Positions 1-8,393 of a stretch of 64,000 bases of DNA are shown here, one piece after another. Made by a program: the position numbers and the translations under genes. Origin of the DNA: JAGVSR01 sp963825555 (GTDB taxonomy: Bacteria > Pseudomonadota > Alphaproteobacteria > Rhizobiales > Hyphomicrobiaceae); contig CAWGTZ010000022.1 of the NCBI GenBank assembly GCA_963825555.1, positions 62,001 through 126,000 on the forward strand, given 5' to 3'. Every line of letters starts with the position of its first letter. Position 1 is the first letter of the stretch. Under the pieces are notes generated by a model that saw only the letters and a list, made by a program, of their open reading frames with translations, was not told where the DNA came from and did not search any database.

Positions 1-2
1 AG

Positions 3-956
3 GCCATCACCGCCGAAATCCCGGAAGATTGGCTGCGCGCCGTGGCGGCGCTCTATCTCACTGACGAAGAGAAGGCGAAGATCGAGGAACTGGGAGGCTG
101 GGAGAAGATCATGGAGACGCTCAAGCAGCGTCTCCTTGAGCAGAAGGAACGCCACCAGGGCGGCAACAAATGGATCGGGACCGGCGGGACGTCGCCCTTT
201 GGCGCCTATGGCTATAATCCCGCGGGTATCCGCATCGGGCAGCATGAGAGCCGGCACCAGCGAGCCATAAAGGTGTGGGACAAACGCGAGTTCAAAGATC
301 TCGCCGACGACGTGGAACTGGGGACCCGCAACATCAAGGTCGCGCTGCGCCGGTTGCGGCGCTTCGCCCGCGAAGGGGCTGCTGAGGAATTCGATCTGTC
401 GGGTACGATCCGCGGGACGGCCGAGAAGGGGCATCTCGACATCCACATGCGGCCAGAGCGGCGCAACGCGGTCAAAGTCCTCATGTTCTTCGACGTCGGC
501 GGCTCGATGGACTGGCACATCAAGGGCGTCGAGGAACTGTTCTCTGCCGCGCGTTCTGAGTTCAAGCATCTGGAATATTACTACTTCCACAACTGCCTGT
601 ATGAGCGGGTCTGGCGCGATAACGCCCGGCGCTGGAGCGAGACGACGCCAACCTGGCAGGTGCTCCACACCTATCCGCCCGACTACAAGCTGATCTTCGT
701 GGGGGATGCCTCCATGAGCCCATATGAGATCACGCACGCGGGCGGCTCCGTCGAACACATGAACGAGGAGGCGGGCCACGTCTGGCTCACCCGGACCCTG
801 ACGACCTACCCGCAAGCCGTGTGGCTCAATCCGATCCCCGACAGCCACTGGGGCTGGACCCCGTCCATCGGCATCGTCCGCCGCCTCATGGAGAATCGCA
901 TGTATCCCCTCACGCTCGAGGGGCTCGATGCGGCAATCCGCACGCTGATGCGTTAA
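3..956 (+). CDS. VWA domain-containing protein (CoxE-like), 5' end outside window
   Basis: The reading frame is open from the first bases of the window, so the gene begins upstream; a GTG at 42 would give only a 304-residue fragment. Family members are normally near 390 residues. The visible part has a conserved Gly-rich stretch (GGNKWIGTGGTSPFGAYGYN) followed by a von Willebrand A domain with a MIDAS-like DVGGS motif and a later GDASMSPYE segment. From family knowledge, such proteins usually sit beside a MoxR-type AAA+ ATPase and probably act as metal-dependent adaptor partners; that neighbour would lie left of the window. The substrate is unknown. The family call is firm, the function is not. 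Confidence 0.85.
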   Translation, partial: AITAEIPEDWLRAVAALYLTDEEKAKIEELGGWEKIMETLKQRLLEQKERHQGGNKWIGTGGTSPFGAYGYNPAGIRIGQHESRHQRAIKVWDKREFKDLADDVELGTRNIKVALRRLRRFAREGAAEEFDLSGTIRGTAEKGHLDIHMRPERRNAVKVLMFFDVGGSMDWHIKGVEELFSAARSEFKHLEYYYFHNCLYERVWRDNARRWSETTPTWQVLHTYPPDYKLIFVGDASMSPYEITHAGGSVEHMNEEAGHVWLTRTLTTYPQAVWLNPIPDSHWGWTPSIGIVRRLMENRMYPLTLEGLDAAIRTLMR

Positions 957-1059
957 CGGCCCTTCGGCCTTTTCCCCGCCCTAATCCCGGGGTCACATTG
1001 ACGCCGGGGCGTGCGAGGCGGCAAATTTGGTCGCTAACGGGGGATTCGGGGCGTTTGAT

Positions 1060-1617
1060 ATGAGACTTCGCGGGATTTTCATCGCAGCGTCAGCTTTGTT
1101 GGCGGCGGGGTGCTCCAGTGGTACCGGCATGTCGACAGGTTCGCTCTTTGGCAGCGGCGGGAATTCTCCCCAGGCCGCCGCGCCGGCCGCTGCGGTTCCT
1201 CCCGTCAACGATGCCACTTCCCGTGCCTTCCAGGTAGGTTCTGTTTCGGCCCGTGCGGTAAAGTGCGGCTACAATTTCGACCCGGCCAAACTGCGGAGCG
1301 ACTTCCTTGCGGCGGAAGCCTCGACGGTTGCCCCCACGGACCTGCCACGCGTCGAGAAGGTCTATGACACGGCCTACAACGGCGTAGCCAAGGCCATTGG
1401 CTCTCAAGGAAGCTATTGCTCTACCGAGAAGACTGCTGAGATCAAGACCAGTCTTACCCGTCATCTCGCTGGGGATTACTCCCCTGCCCCCACCAAGAAG
1501 GTCGCCCAGCCCGCCAGTGGTGGCTGGTTCGACTGGGATGGCGCCGGAGAAAGCAAGGGTCCCTCATTCGGATCCAGCGACTGGTGGGAGAAGCAGCAGG
1601 ATTCCGTCGGCGGCTGA
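1060..1617 (+). CDS. Putative lipoprotein of unknown function
   Basis: This encodes 185 residues from the ATG at 1060. An in-frame GTG/TTG-type start 33 bases earlier is less likely because the signal peptide begins at MRLRGIF. The N-terminus is a typical lipoprotein signal with lipobox LLAAGC, so Cys18 would be lipidated. A Gly/Ser/Ala-rich linker follows, then a compact domain with two further cysteines (CGYNFD and SYCSTE) that could form a disulphide in the periplasm, and a Gly/Trp-rich tail. I do not recognise a named family. It is separated from the next gene by about 150 bases and is probably transcribed alone or with it. Confidence 0.7.
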   Translation: MRLRGIFIAASALLAAGCSSGTGMSTGSLFGSGGNSPQAAAPAAAVPPVNDATSRAFQVGSVSARAVKCGYNFDPAKLRSDFLAAEASTVAPTDLPRVEKVYDTAYNGVAKAIGSQGSYCSTEKTAEIKTSLTRHLAGDYSPAPTKKVAQPASGGWFDWDGAGESKGPSFGSSDWWEKQQDSVGG

Positions 1618-1766
1618 TGTCCGTTTGTTTCATCGTGGTCCGACCGTAAGATCCGCTTAACCCACTCCAGCCCTTGGAAGGCGCCGCCGCCGCCCCTGCG
1701 GCGGTGTGGCATACCGTTTGCTCGCTCACGCCCAAGACTGCGCAACTCGAACGAGAGACATCGCAC

Positions 1767-3035
1767 ATGGGTGCCTTGGCTGAAGCGGCCTCCCCCCTAA
1801 ATTCAAGGACCATCGCGTCAGAACGTGCATTTGTTGCGTTTCGGCACACCCGGACCAAGGCCGATGCCCCCGCTGTGGACCTAAGTCTGGAGCTCGTTAC
1901 CGACCGCAAAGCCTTCGACGCTCTCGAAACGGAGTGGAACTGTCTTTTCGAACGGACCGCACGTTCCACTCAGCTTTTCCAATCCCATGCCTGGCTCTGG
2001 CACTGGTGCAACCATTTCCTGACGAGCAAGAACGACAAGACGGTTTCTCTCGCCGTCGTGACCGGCCGCCGCGACGGCCGGCTGGTGATCGTATGCCCGT
2101 TCGTGCGAAGCAGCTCGATGGGCCTCTCGAACCTCTCCTTCATGGGAGACCCAGTCAGCCAATACGGCGATATCCTTGTCGAAGACGGCCCAAAGGCCAT
2201 GTCCGACATCCGGCAGGCTTGGAATTATGCCCTCAAGTCCACGGGCGTGGATGTCATCCACCTGCGCAAGGTTCGCGCGGATTCAGCTATCGCTCCGTTC
2301 TTGGCCCAGATCGGCACGGTCACCACCGATCAGCAGGTCGCACCATATCTGGCCTTCGAAGGTGAAACGGATTACACCAAATTCGAGATGCGCTACTCCA
2401 AATCCGCGCGGCGCAACCGAAAACGGCAACTTCGCCGTCTACAGGATCAGGGAGAGACGACCTTTGAACGTCTTGGGCCCGGCGAAGCCGCTCGCGATGC
2501 CGTCAGCCTAGCTCTCTCACTGAAGCGCGGTTGGCTGAAGGACCGCGGGCTCGTATCCGCAGCTATATCGGATCCCCGCACAGAAGCTTTTTTCCGCGAC
2601 TGCGCCGCCGACAGTCGGCACAATGCGAACGTGAAAGTCGGCCTCGTGCGCACGCGCGGCGAGGTCGCTGCCATCGAACTGGCGCTGTCCTGCCGAGATC
2701 GCGTGGCTGTGCACGTCATCGCCTACAATCTGAAATTCGAAAAGACCGGCGCAGGTGCGCTTCTGATGCAGGACAGCATCCGGCAGGCTTGTGAGAGTGG
2801 CTATGCAGTGCTGGATCTCCTGGCGCCCGGCAGCGGCTATAAATTCGACTGGACCGACCGCGCGATGGCCGTAAACGACCACGCCGTGGGACTGACCGCC
2901 GCCGGCCGGCTCTACGCCTCTCTCTACCTGAAGCGCATGCGTCCGGCTGCAAAGAGCACCATTGAACAAATGCCGGCGATCCTGCGCCGCCATGTCTCGA
3001 CCGTGCTGGCCGGTCTGCTCGTCGTCGGCAATTGA
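1767..3035 (+). CDS. GNAT family N-acetyltransferase, CelD/BcsL type
   Basis: This encodes 422 residues from the ATG at 1767, which has a GAGAG ribosome-binding site about 10 bases upstream. A longer TTG-initiated version starting at 1674 would add a compositionally odd tail. The order of elements fits the Acetyltransf_6 (CelD/BcsL) family: an N-terminal half containing FQSHAWLWHW, then a basic segment (KSARRNRKRQLRRL), then a C-terminal GNAT fold ending in YKFDWTDRAM. Family members are linked to cellulose or other exopolysaccharide production, but many have no known substrate, and there is no polysaccharide operon here. It converges on the ferredoxin reductase gene with only 27 bases between stops. 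Confidence 0.82.
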   Translation: MGALAEAASPLNSRTIASERAFVAFRHTRTKADAPAVDLSLELVTDRKAFDALETEWNCLFERTARSTQLFQSHAWLWHWCNHFLTSKNDKTVSLAVVTGRRDGRLVIVCPFVRSSSMGLSNLSFMGDPVSQYGDILVEDGPKAMSDIRQAWNYALKSTGVDVIHLRKVRADSAIAPFLAQIGTVTTDQQVAPYLAFEGETDYTKFEMRYSKSARRNRKRQLRRLQDQGETTFERLGPGEAARDAVSLALSLKRGWLKDRGLVSAAISDPRTEAFFRDCAADSRHNANVKVGLVRTRGEVAAIELALSCRDRVAVHVIAYNLKFEKTGAGALLMQDSIRQACESGYAVLDLLAPGSGYKFDWTDRAMAVNDHAVGLTAAGRLYASLYLKRMRPAAKSTIEQMPAILRRHVSTVLAGLLVVGN

Positions 3036-3062
3036 AATCGAAGGCGAGAAGACGCAGGCGGC

Positions 3063-4118
3063 CTACTTCACCCCGAGCTTTTTCTGCAGGCTCGAGGACG
3101 AGGTCGTGTACTGGAACATGACCTTCTTGTCCGGATAGACGATCTTTTGCGCGGCCTGCGCCATGAGAGCGGCCTCGTGAAATCCGGAGAGAATAAGCTT
3201 CAGCTTGCCCGGATAGGAATTGATGTCGCCGATGGCGAAGATGCCGGGCTCGTTAGTTTCAAACTTTTCGGTGTCCACCGGGATCAGATTTTCTGCAAGA
3301 TTGAGCCCCCAGCCTGCCACAGGTCCCAGCTTCATGGTCAGCCCGAAGAATGGCATCATGATCTCGACCGGCAGGCGTTCCTCACCTGCTTTGGTCTTCA
3401 CGGTGGCGGCCTCCAGCACGCCATCTCCGCCATGCAGCGCCGTGACCTGACCGATCATAAGGCGGATCTTTTCCGCAGCGACGAGGGCTCGCATCTGCTC
3501 GACGGAGTGAGGCGCACCACGAAACTCATCACGGCGGTGGAGCAGCGTGAGGCTCTTGGCAATCGGCTGCAGGTTGAGCGTCCAGTCGAGCGCGGAATCT
3601 CCGCCGCCGACGATCAAGACGTTCTTGCCCCGAAATGCCTCCATGCGGCGCACCGCGTAGAACACCGATGTCCCCTCGTAGGCTTCTATCCCCTCGAGCG
3701 GCGGGCGCTTCGGCGTAAACGAGCCGCCGCCGGCAGCGATTACAACGACCTTGGTGAGGAAACGAGTCCCGGCGTCCGTCGTAAGCAGGAAGCGCCCATC
3801 AGGCTGGCGCGCAAGACCATCGACCCGCTCGCCGAAGTGGAACTGGGCATTGAACGGCCGGATCTGCTCCATGAGGCGATCGGTCAGTTCCTGACCGGTC
3901 ACCACCGGCAGCGCCGGCACGTCGTAGATTGGCTTTTCCGGGTAGAGTTCCGAGCACTGTCCACCCGGCTTGCCGAGAATATCGATGACGTGGGCCTTGA
4001 GGTCGAGCAGACCGAGTTCAAATACGGCGAATAGGCCGACGGGCCCCGCACCGATGATAACGACATCGGTCTCGATGCATTCGGTTGCCTCGGCGGCGGC
4101 CGCGTCCTGAGCCGTCAT
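3063..4118 (-). CDS. Ferredoxin--NADP+ reductase, thioredoxin-reductase-like type
   Basis: This encodes 351 residues. It is a two-dinucleotide-domain flavoprotein: an FAD-binding GAGPVG motif near residue 23, then the PGGQC segment typical of this family, and an NADPH-binding VGGGDSALDW motif near residue 170. The CxxC redox pair of thioredoxin reductase is absent. The C-terminal extension rich in Ser (QYTTSSSSLQ) is characteristic of YumC-type ferredoxin reductases, where it covers the flavin. It should pass electrons between NADPH and ferredoxin in the cytoplasm. The strong GTGAGGGG ribosome-binding site supports the start. The adjacent upstream gene encodes a [2Fe-2S] ferredoxin, a plausible partner. 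Confidence 0.88.
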   Translation of the reverse strand: MTAQDAAAAEATECIETDVVIIGAGPVGLFAVFELGLLDLKAHVIDILGKPGGQCSELYPEKPIYDVPALPVVTGQELTDRLMEQIRPFNAQFHFGERVDGLARQPDGRFLLTTDAGTRFLTKVVVIAAGGGSFTPKRPPLEGIEAYEGTSVFYAVRRMEAFRGKNVLIVGGGDSALDWTLNLQPIAKSLTLLHRRDEFRGAPHSVEQMRALVAAEKIRLMIGQVTALHGGDGVLEAATVKTKAGEERLPVEIMMPFFGLTMKLGPVAGWGLNLAENLIPVDTEKFETNEPGIFAIGDINSYPGKLKLILSGFHEAALMAQAAQKIVYPDKKVMFQYTTSSSSLQKKLGVK

Positions 4119-4162
4119 CCCCTCACCTTTCCCTTAAATCCATCCGAAGCGGGCCTGGCGAC

Positions 4163-4483
4163 CTAGAACTGTTTGGCCGGAACGCGCAGAACGAGCCCAT
4201 CGAGTTCCGGGGTCACCTTGATCTGGCAGCACAAGCGGCTCTCCTCGCGTACGTCGAAGGCGAAGTCGAGCATGTCCTCCTCCATATCGGAGGGCGACCC
4301 GGTCTTGTCGCGCCAAGCCGCATCCACGTAAACATGACAGGTCGCACAGGCACAGGCACCGCCGCATTCCGCGTCGATTCCCGGGACGTCCGCCATCTTG
4401 GCGGATTCCATCACCGTTAGCCCCTCTTCGGCGTTCACGACCTGGGAGGTGCCGTCAGGCTGAATGAAGGTGATCTTAACCAT
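4163..4483 (-). CDS. [2Fe-2S] ferredoxin, adrenodoxin/ISC type
   Basis: This encodes 106 residues, the normal length for a vertebrate-type ferredoxin. Cluster ligands are visible as Cys40, Cys46, Cys49 and Cys86 (C-x5-C-x2-C-x36-C); Cys44 and Cys87 are additional non-ligand cysteines. The C-terminal LRVPAKQF tail is typical. It carries electrons for Fe-S assembly or for an oxygenase/P450. No isc genes are next to it; instead the ferredoxin reductase gene follows 44 bases downstream, which suggests an NADPH-reductase-ferredoxin chain. The start has an AGGA ribosome-binding site. Confidence 0.9.
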   Translation of the reverse strand: MVKITFIQPDGTSQVVNAEEGLTVMESAKMADVPGIDAECGGACACATCHVYVDAAWRDKTGSPSDMEEDMLDFAFDVREESRLCCQIKVTPELDGLVLRVPAKQF

Positions 4484-4676
4484 CGTGTTCCTGATTTATG
4501 GCTTAAGGGGCGGCATAAGGATCTGCCTTGCAAAGGCCGCACCCGTCTCTCATCGACAGATGCGAAAGGCCTTAGACGTCAGACCCCGTGAATTCAAGGC
4601 TGATCGCAGGACGTAGCGCCACACGCAGCGCTGTCGCAAGATCGCAATCACGCAAGAAAGGACTTTGACTTCAAAT

Positions 4677-5090
4677 TTAGGATGGCCGCGGGAGGCCCTC
4701 GATGTATGCGATCACCTCACCCACCGCAGCCTCAACCACAGCGAGGGTCTGGTATCTAAGCCCCGAGTCCACGATTGCAGCGGGATTCTGCTCGGCCGTC
4801 ACCGCGGAATCCGCCACGTCCCAGGCCCCCACCGCGCGCGCCGACCCTTTCAGCGTGTGCGCGGCCATTTTCCAATCTCGCTCAGACCTTGCTGACCGCA
4901 GCGCCGCCACCGTTCGGGGCAGTTCGCCCGCGAAGAGATCCAGCACTTCTCGTTCGAGTTGCAGATCCCCCATCGTATAACGGCGAAGATGGCCGTGATC
5001 GACGGGGCCCGGCTTGGCCGGAGTAGAGGCCCGCTGCTCGAAAATGTCCGAGCAGGCGTCCAAATGGGCTGGCTGATAAACCATCGGCAT
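4677..5090 (-). CDS. Hpt domain protein (histidine phosphotransferase)
   Basis: This encodes 137 residues. The Hpt signature AAHTLKGSARAVGA places the phosphoaccepting histidine at His78, in a four-helix-bundle domain of normal size (residues about 32-130). Such stand-alone proteins shuttle phosphate between a hybrid histidine kinase and response regulators; the cognate kinase is not in this window. The long start is kept because the segment before residue 40 (GHLRRYTMGD) matches the first helix of the family, although an ATG at 4973 exists and no strong ribosome-binding site is seen. It is divergent from the large coiled-coil gene at 5447. Confidence 0.8.
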   Translation of the reverse strand: MPMVYQPAHLDACSDIFEQRASTPAKPGPVDHGHLRRYTMGDLQLEREVLDLFAGELPRTVAALRSARSERDWKMAAHTLKGSARAVGAWDVADSAVTAEQNPAAIVDSGLRYQTLAVVEAAVGEVIAYIEGLPRPS

Positions 5091-5446
5091 TCTCTGTCGG
5101 TTCCGTCGGGCCTACCCGGCAGGCCGGGCCGCTCGAACTGCGGATCTTCTGTCCTTCCTTGCCACGCCAATCTGTAAGCCCCCGTAAAAGGTTGTGACGA
5201 CCTGTTGAAAGGGTGAATAAACCCTTGATCGGAGGGCGGCCTCTATCAGCCCGGGCATCTTCATTTGGCCCTAAAAACACCGTTAGCTGACGGGAGAACG
5301 CGTGGGGGCACGGGGGCAGTCATCGCAGGGGCTGAAAACCCCTAACGAGCGGTGGGCGAATGCGAATTGGCGTTTGAGTCCGGTTCGGAAAATAGGCTAT
5401 CAGTACCGGGGGATAGCGCGCCTGCGCTCGGGGGTCGAACGATCAC
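5091..5446. other. Intergenic region between divergent hpt and coiled-coil genes
   Basis: This 356-base stretch has no convincing gene. It must hold the two divergent promoters. On the plus strand, TTGAGT about 17 bases before a TATC-containing stretch near 5390-5402 is a weak sigma70-like candidate, but I would not assign it. No terminator, repeat or RNA structure stands out. Confidence 0.5.
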
Positions 5447-8371
5447 ATGGCGAAAGACAACAAAGCATCAAAGGAGCCGCCAGCTCTCCCGCTGCCACCA
5501 CCTTTGACACTGCCGGCCGGCTCATCGGAGAGCGCTGGCGAGACGTCTTCGGGATCGGACGCCGCTCCCCCCATTCCTTCGCTTTCGGCCACCCCACCAC
5601 CCCTGCCCGGCGGGAACGCTCCAAGCCGCAAGCGCCGCTCGTCAAACCGCGGGAACGAAAACGCCTCGTTGCTGAAGAACCTCGAGATCGCGGCAGATGC
5701 CGGTGCGGCATCCGAGGCCGTCGCGGATGAAAGCCCGGACGGATCAGCCTCCAACTTTTCTCTGACAGACTTTTCGGCGGCGAGCAGCGCGTCACCCAAA
5801 CTCTCCCCGCCCGACACAGCCCCCGAGGCGGAAGAAGCCCCGCCCCCCCAAAGGCGCGCCGCGCGGCGACGCCCTGCAGGCCCCGTGCGCGGGAAGATTG
5901 CTGCAAATGATGACGTCCCCTCGATCGGCGGTTTGATCTTCGCCCTCAATCAGAAGCCGGACAGCGCGCCATTCCGCTACGCTGCGATTGCAAGCGCCGG
6001 ATGGGCGGTCATCACCATGCTGTTCGGCTGGATGATCTTGTCCACCAAGTTCTCCGAGGGAATTGGCATTCTCGCCATGATGGCGGAGCCATCCACTTTC
6101 CTCTTGGCAGCCGCGCTCGTCGTGCCGATTGCAATCATGTGGTTTCTGGCGCTTCTCGCCTGGCGCGCGGAGGAACTGCGGCTGCGTTCCTCCGCCATGA
6201 CGGAAGTGGCGATCCGGCTCGCCGAGCCCGACCGCATGGCCGAGCAATCTATTTCGTCGTTGGGACAGGCCGTGCGCCGGCAGGTCTCTTTCATGAACGA
6301 CGCGGTGTCGCGTGCGCTTGGGCGTGCGGGCGAACTAGAGGCGCTCGTTCACAACGAGGTCGCCGCCCTCGAACGCTCCTACGAAGAAAACGAGCGCAAG
6401 ATCCGTGGCCTCATCCAGGAGCTTTCTGGGGAGCGCAGCGCGCTTCTGGGCACCAGCGAACGCGTGACCGATACGCTACGTTCGCTCGGTACCGAGATCC
6501 CGCAGCTGATTGACCGCCTCTCGAGCCAGCAGATCAAGCTGGCCACGATCATCCAGAGCGCGGGCGAGAATCTGACGTCGCTCGAAACCGCCGTCGGCGC
6601 CAGCGCCGACCGGCTGGAGAATACGCTCGGCGAACGCACCGAGGAGATGCACAATGTTCTGGCCGGCTATACCTCCGCGCTGGCCGAGGCACTCTCCGCC
6701 CGCACCGAAAGCATCCAGAATGCCTTCGCGGAGCACGTGGAGGCCCTCAATTCGTCGCTCGACGGGCGGACCAACAATCTTCAGACGGTCTTCGAGGAGT
6801 ATGCCCGCGCGCTCGACAGCTCACTCGCCAACCGCGCACAGATTCTGGACACGCAGCTGATCGAACGCACACGCGCCCTCGACAGCGCCTTCAACCAGCG
6901 CTTGCAGCTTTTCGACGAGTCGATCCAGCGCTCCACGCAGGCGATCGATACGGCCGTCAGCGAACGGGCCGATGCGCTCACCTCCGCTCTGGAAAACCAC
7001 GCCAAAGTGTTCAGCGAGACGATCCAGCGCCAGACCATCGATCTCGACGAGCAGCTCGTGCAAGGCATCAGTGCCGTGCGACGGACATCGGAGAACATCA
7101 CACGGCAGTCGCTCAAGGCAATCGAAGGCCTCGCCGGTCAATCGGAGATGCTGCGCAACGTCTCTGAGAACCTGCTCGGCCAGATTAATTCGGTCACGAA
7201 CCGTTTCGAGAACCAGGGCCAGACCATCATGCGCGCGGCCAACGCCCTGGAGACCGTCAACTACAAGATCGATACCACGCTGCAGAACCGCCACGCAGCC
7301 CTCAACCAGACGCTGGAGAACCTGTCCGGGAAGGCAGACGAATTCGGCCGCTTCGTGCAGGGTTATTCCTCGACCATCGAAGGCACGCTCTCGGACGCTG
7401 AGCTGCGCGCCCGGGCCGCCGCCGAGGAAATCCGTCTCGGTGCCGAAAATACCAAGCGTACGGCGCTTGCCGACCTCGACCGTCTGAAAGCCGAAACCGA
7501 CGCTGAGGGTGCCCGCAGGCTGGAAGAACTCCGCAAACGCTTCGCAACCGTTTCCTCGAGCGTGACCAAGGAACTCGACACGCTCTCCTCACGGGTAGAC
7601 GCCACCGCAGACGAAGTCCGCCAGCGCGCTGCCCACACGGCGGAGGAGATTGCCGCCGAACAGGCCCGCATCAAGGAGCAGCTCGACAAGCTGCCGAACG
7701 CCACGCGTGATACCACCGACCAGATGCGCCGTGCGCTATCAGACCAGTTGAAGGCACTCGACCAGCTCGCCAGCTTGACGCAGCGAACCATGCAGTCGCG
7801 CGATGTCACGCGACCCCTGGGCGCACCGCCGCCGACTCCGCCCCCGCAGGGCGCGGCGGCCCTTCCGGCGCCCCCAGGCGCCCCTGCCACGCAACCGTCT
7901 CGCCCCGCAATATCGGATGCCAATCGGGAGGGCTGGTCACTCGGAGATCTCCTGGCGCGTGCCTCGCGTGACGAGGAGCACGGCGGCCGGCAGACGCCTG
8001 CGGCACCGGCTTCGCCCGCATCCCCCCAGCAGGCTGGGCCATTCCGTCTCGACATCGAAATCATCGCGCGCGCACTAGATCCGGCAACCGCCTCCGCACT
8101 ATGGTCGCGCCTCAATGCCGGCCATCGCGGCGTTCTTTCGCGCGGGCTCTATACGACGGAAGGCCGACAAGCCTTCGACGAGATTTCGCGCCGGGTTATT
8201 TCGGACGGCGCGATGCAACAGACCATCCACCGCTACCTGGAAGACTTCGAGCGCATTCGCCGCGATCTGGACGCGCGCGATCCTTCGGGCCGGGCGACGC
8301 AGAACCACCTCTTGTCCGATTCGGGGCGCATCTACCTGTTCCTGGCGCACGCAACCGGCCGCCTGAACTGA
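5447..8371 (+). CDS. Membrane-anchored coiled-coil protein resembling growth pole ring (GPR) proteins
   Basis: This encodes 974 residues. Residues 1-170 are Pro/Ser/Ala-rich and disordered. Two hydrophobic segments (about 179-200 and 217-239) anchor it in the inner membrane. Residues about 245-790 form a long helical coiled coil with repeated units of roughly 18-20 residues built on A-L-D-S-x-L-x-x-R patterns, as in apolipoprotein-like proteins. A Pro-rich linker (about 790-865) and a conserved compact C-terminal domain (about 865-974) follow. This layout resembles the growth pole ring/RgsE-like proteins of Rhizobiales, which organise polar growth; the best known, in Agrobacterium, is about twice as long. 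The homology is inferred from architecture. The epimerase/racemase gene starts 22 bases downstream and may be cotranscribed. Confidence 0.72.
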   Translation: MAKDNKASKEPPALPLPPPLTLPAGSSESAGETSSGSDAAPPIPSLSATPPPLPGGNAPSRKRRSSNRGNENASLLKNLEIAADAGAASEAVADESPDGSASNFSLTDFSAASSASPKLSPPDTAPEAEEAPPPQRRAARRRPAGPVRGKIAANDDVPSIGGLIFALNQKPDSAPFRYAAIASAGWAVITMLFGWMILSTKFSEGIGILAMMAEPSTFLLAAALVVPIAIMWFLALLAWRAEELRLRSSAMTEVAIRLAEPDRMAEQSISSLGQAVRRQVSFMNDAVSRALGRAGELEALVHNEVAALERSYEENERKIRGLIQELSGERSALLGTSERVTDTLRSLGTEIPQLIDRLSSQQIKLATIIQSAGENLTSLETAVGASADRLENTLGERTEEMHNVLAGYTSALAEALSARTESIQNAFAEHVEALNSSLDGRTNNLQTVFEEYARALDSSLANRAQILDTQLIERTRALDSAFNQRLQLFDESIQRSTQAIDTAVSERADALTSALENHAKVFSETIQRQTIDLDEQLVQGISAVRRTSENITRQSLKAIEGLAGQSEMLRNVSENLLGQINSVTNRFENQGQTIMRAANALETVNYKIDTTLQNRHAALNQTLENLSGKADEFGRFVQGYSSTIEGTLSDAELRARAAAEEIRLGAENTKRTALADLDRLKAETDAEGARRLEELRKRFATVSSSVTKELDTLSSRVDATADEVRQRAAHTAEEIAAEQARIKEQLDKLPNATRDTTDQMRRALSDQLKALDQLASLTQRTMQSRDVTRPLGAPPPTPPPQGAAALPAPPGAPATQPSRPAISDANREGWSLGDLLARASRDEEHGGRQTPAAPASPASPQQAGPFRLDIEIIARALDPATASALWSRLNAGHRGVLSRGLYTTEGRQAFDEISRRVISDGAMQQTIHRYLEDFERIRRDLDARDPSGRATQNHLLSDSGRIYLFLAHATGRLN

Positions 8372-8393
8372 GCCGTGATCTCGTTCGGGAATT

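Noticed and set aside
1674..1720. GC-rich hairpin (CCGCCG ... CGGCGG) as a terminator after the lipoprotein gene
   Set aside because: The stem is only about 6 bp and no T-tract follows on either strand.
3147..4034. 295-codon open frame on the plus strand inside the ferredoxin reductase gene
   Set aside because: It is antisense to a clearly conserved flavoprotein and has no recognisable domain; such shadows are common in GC-rich DNA.
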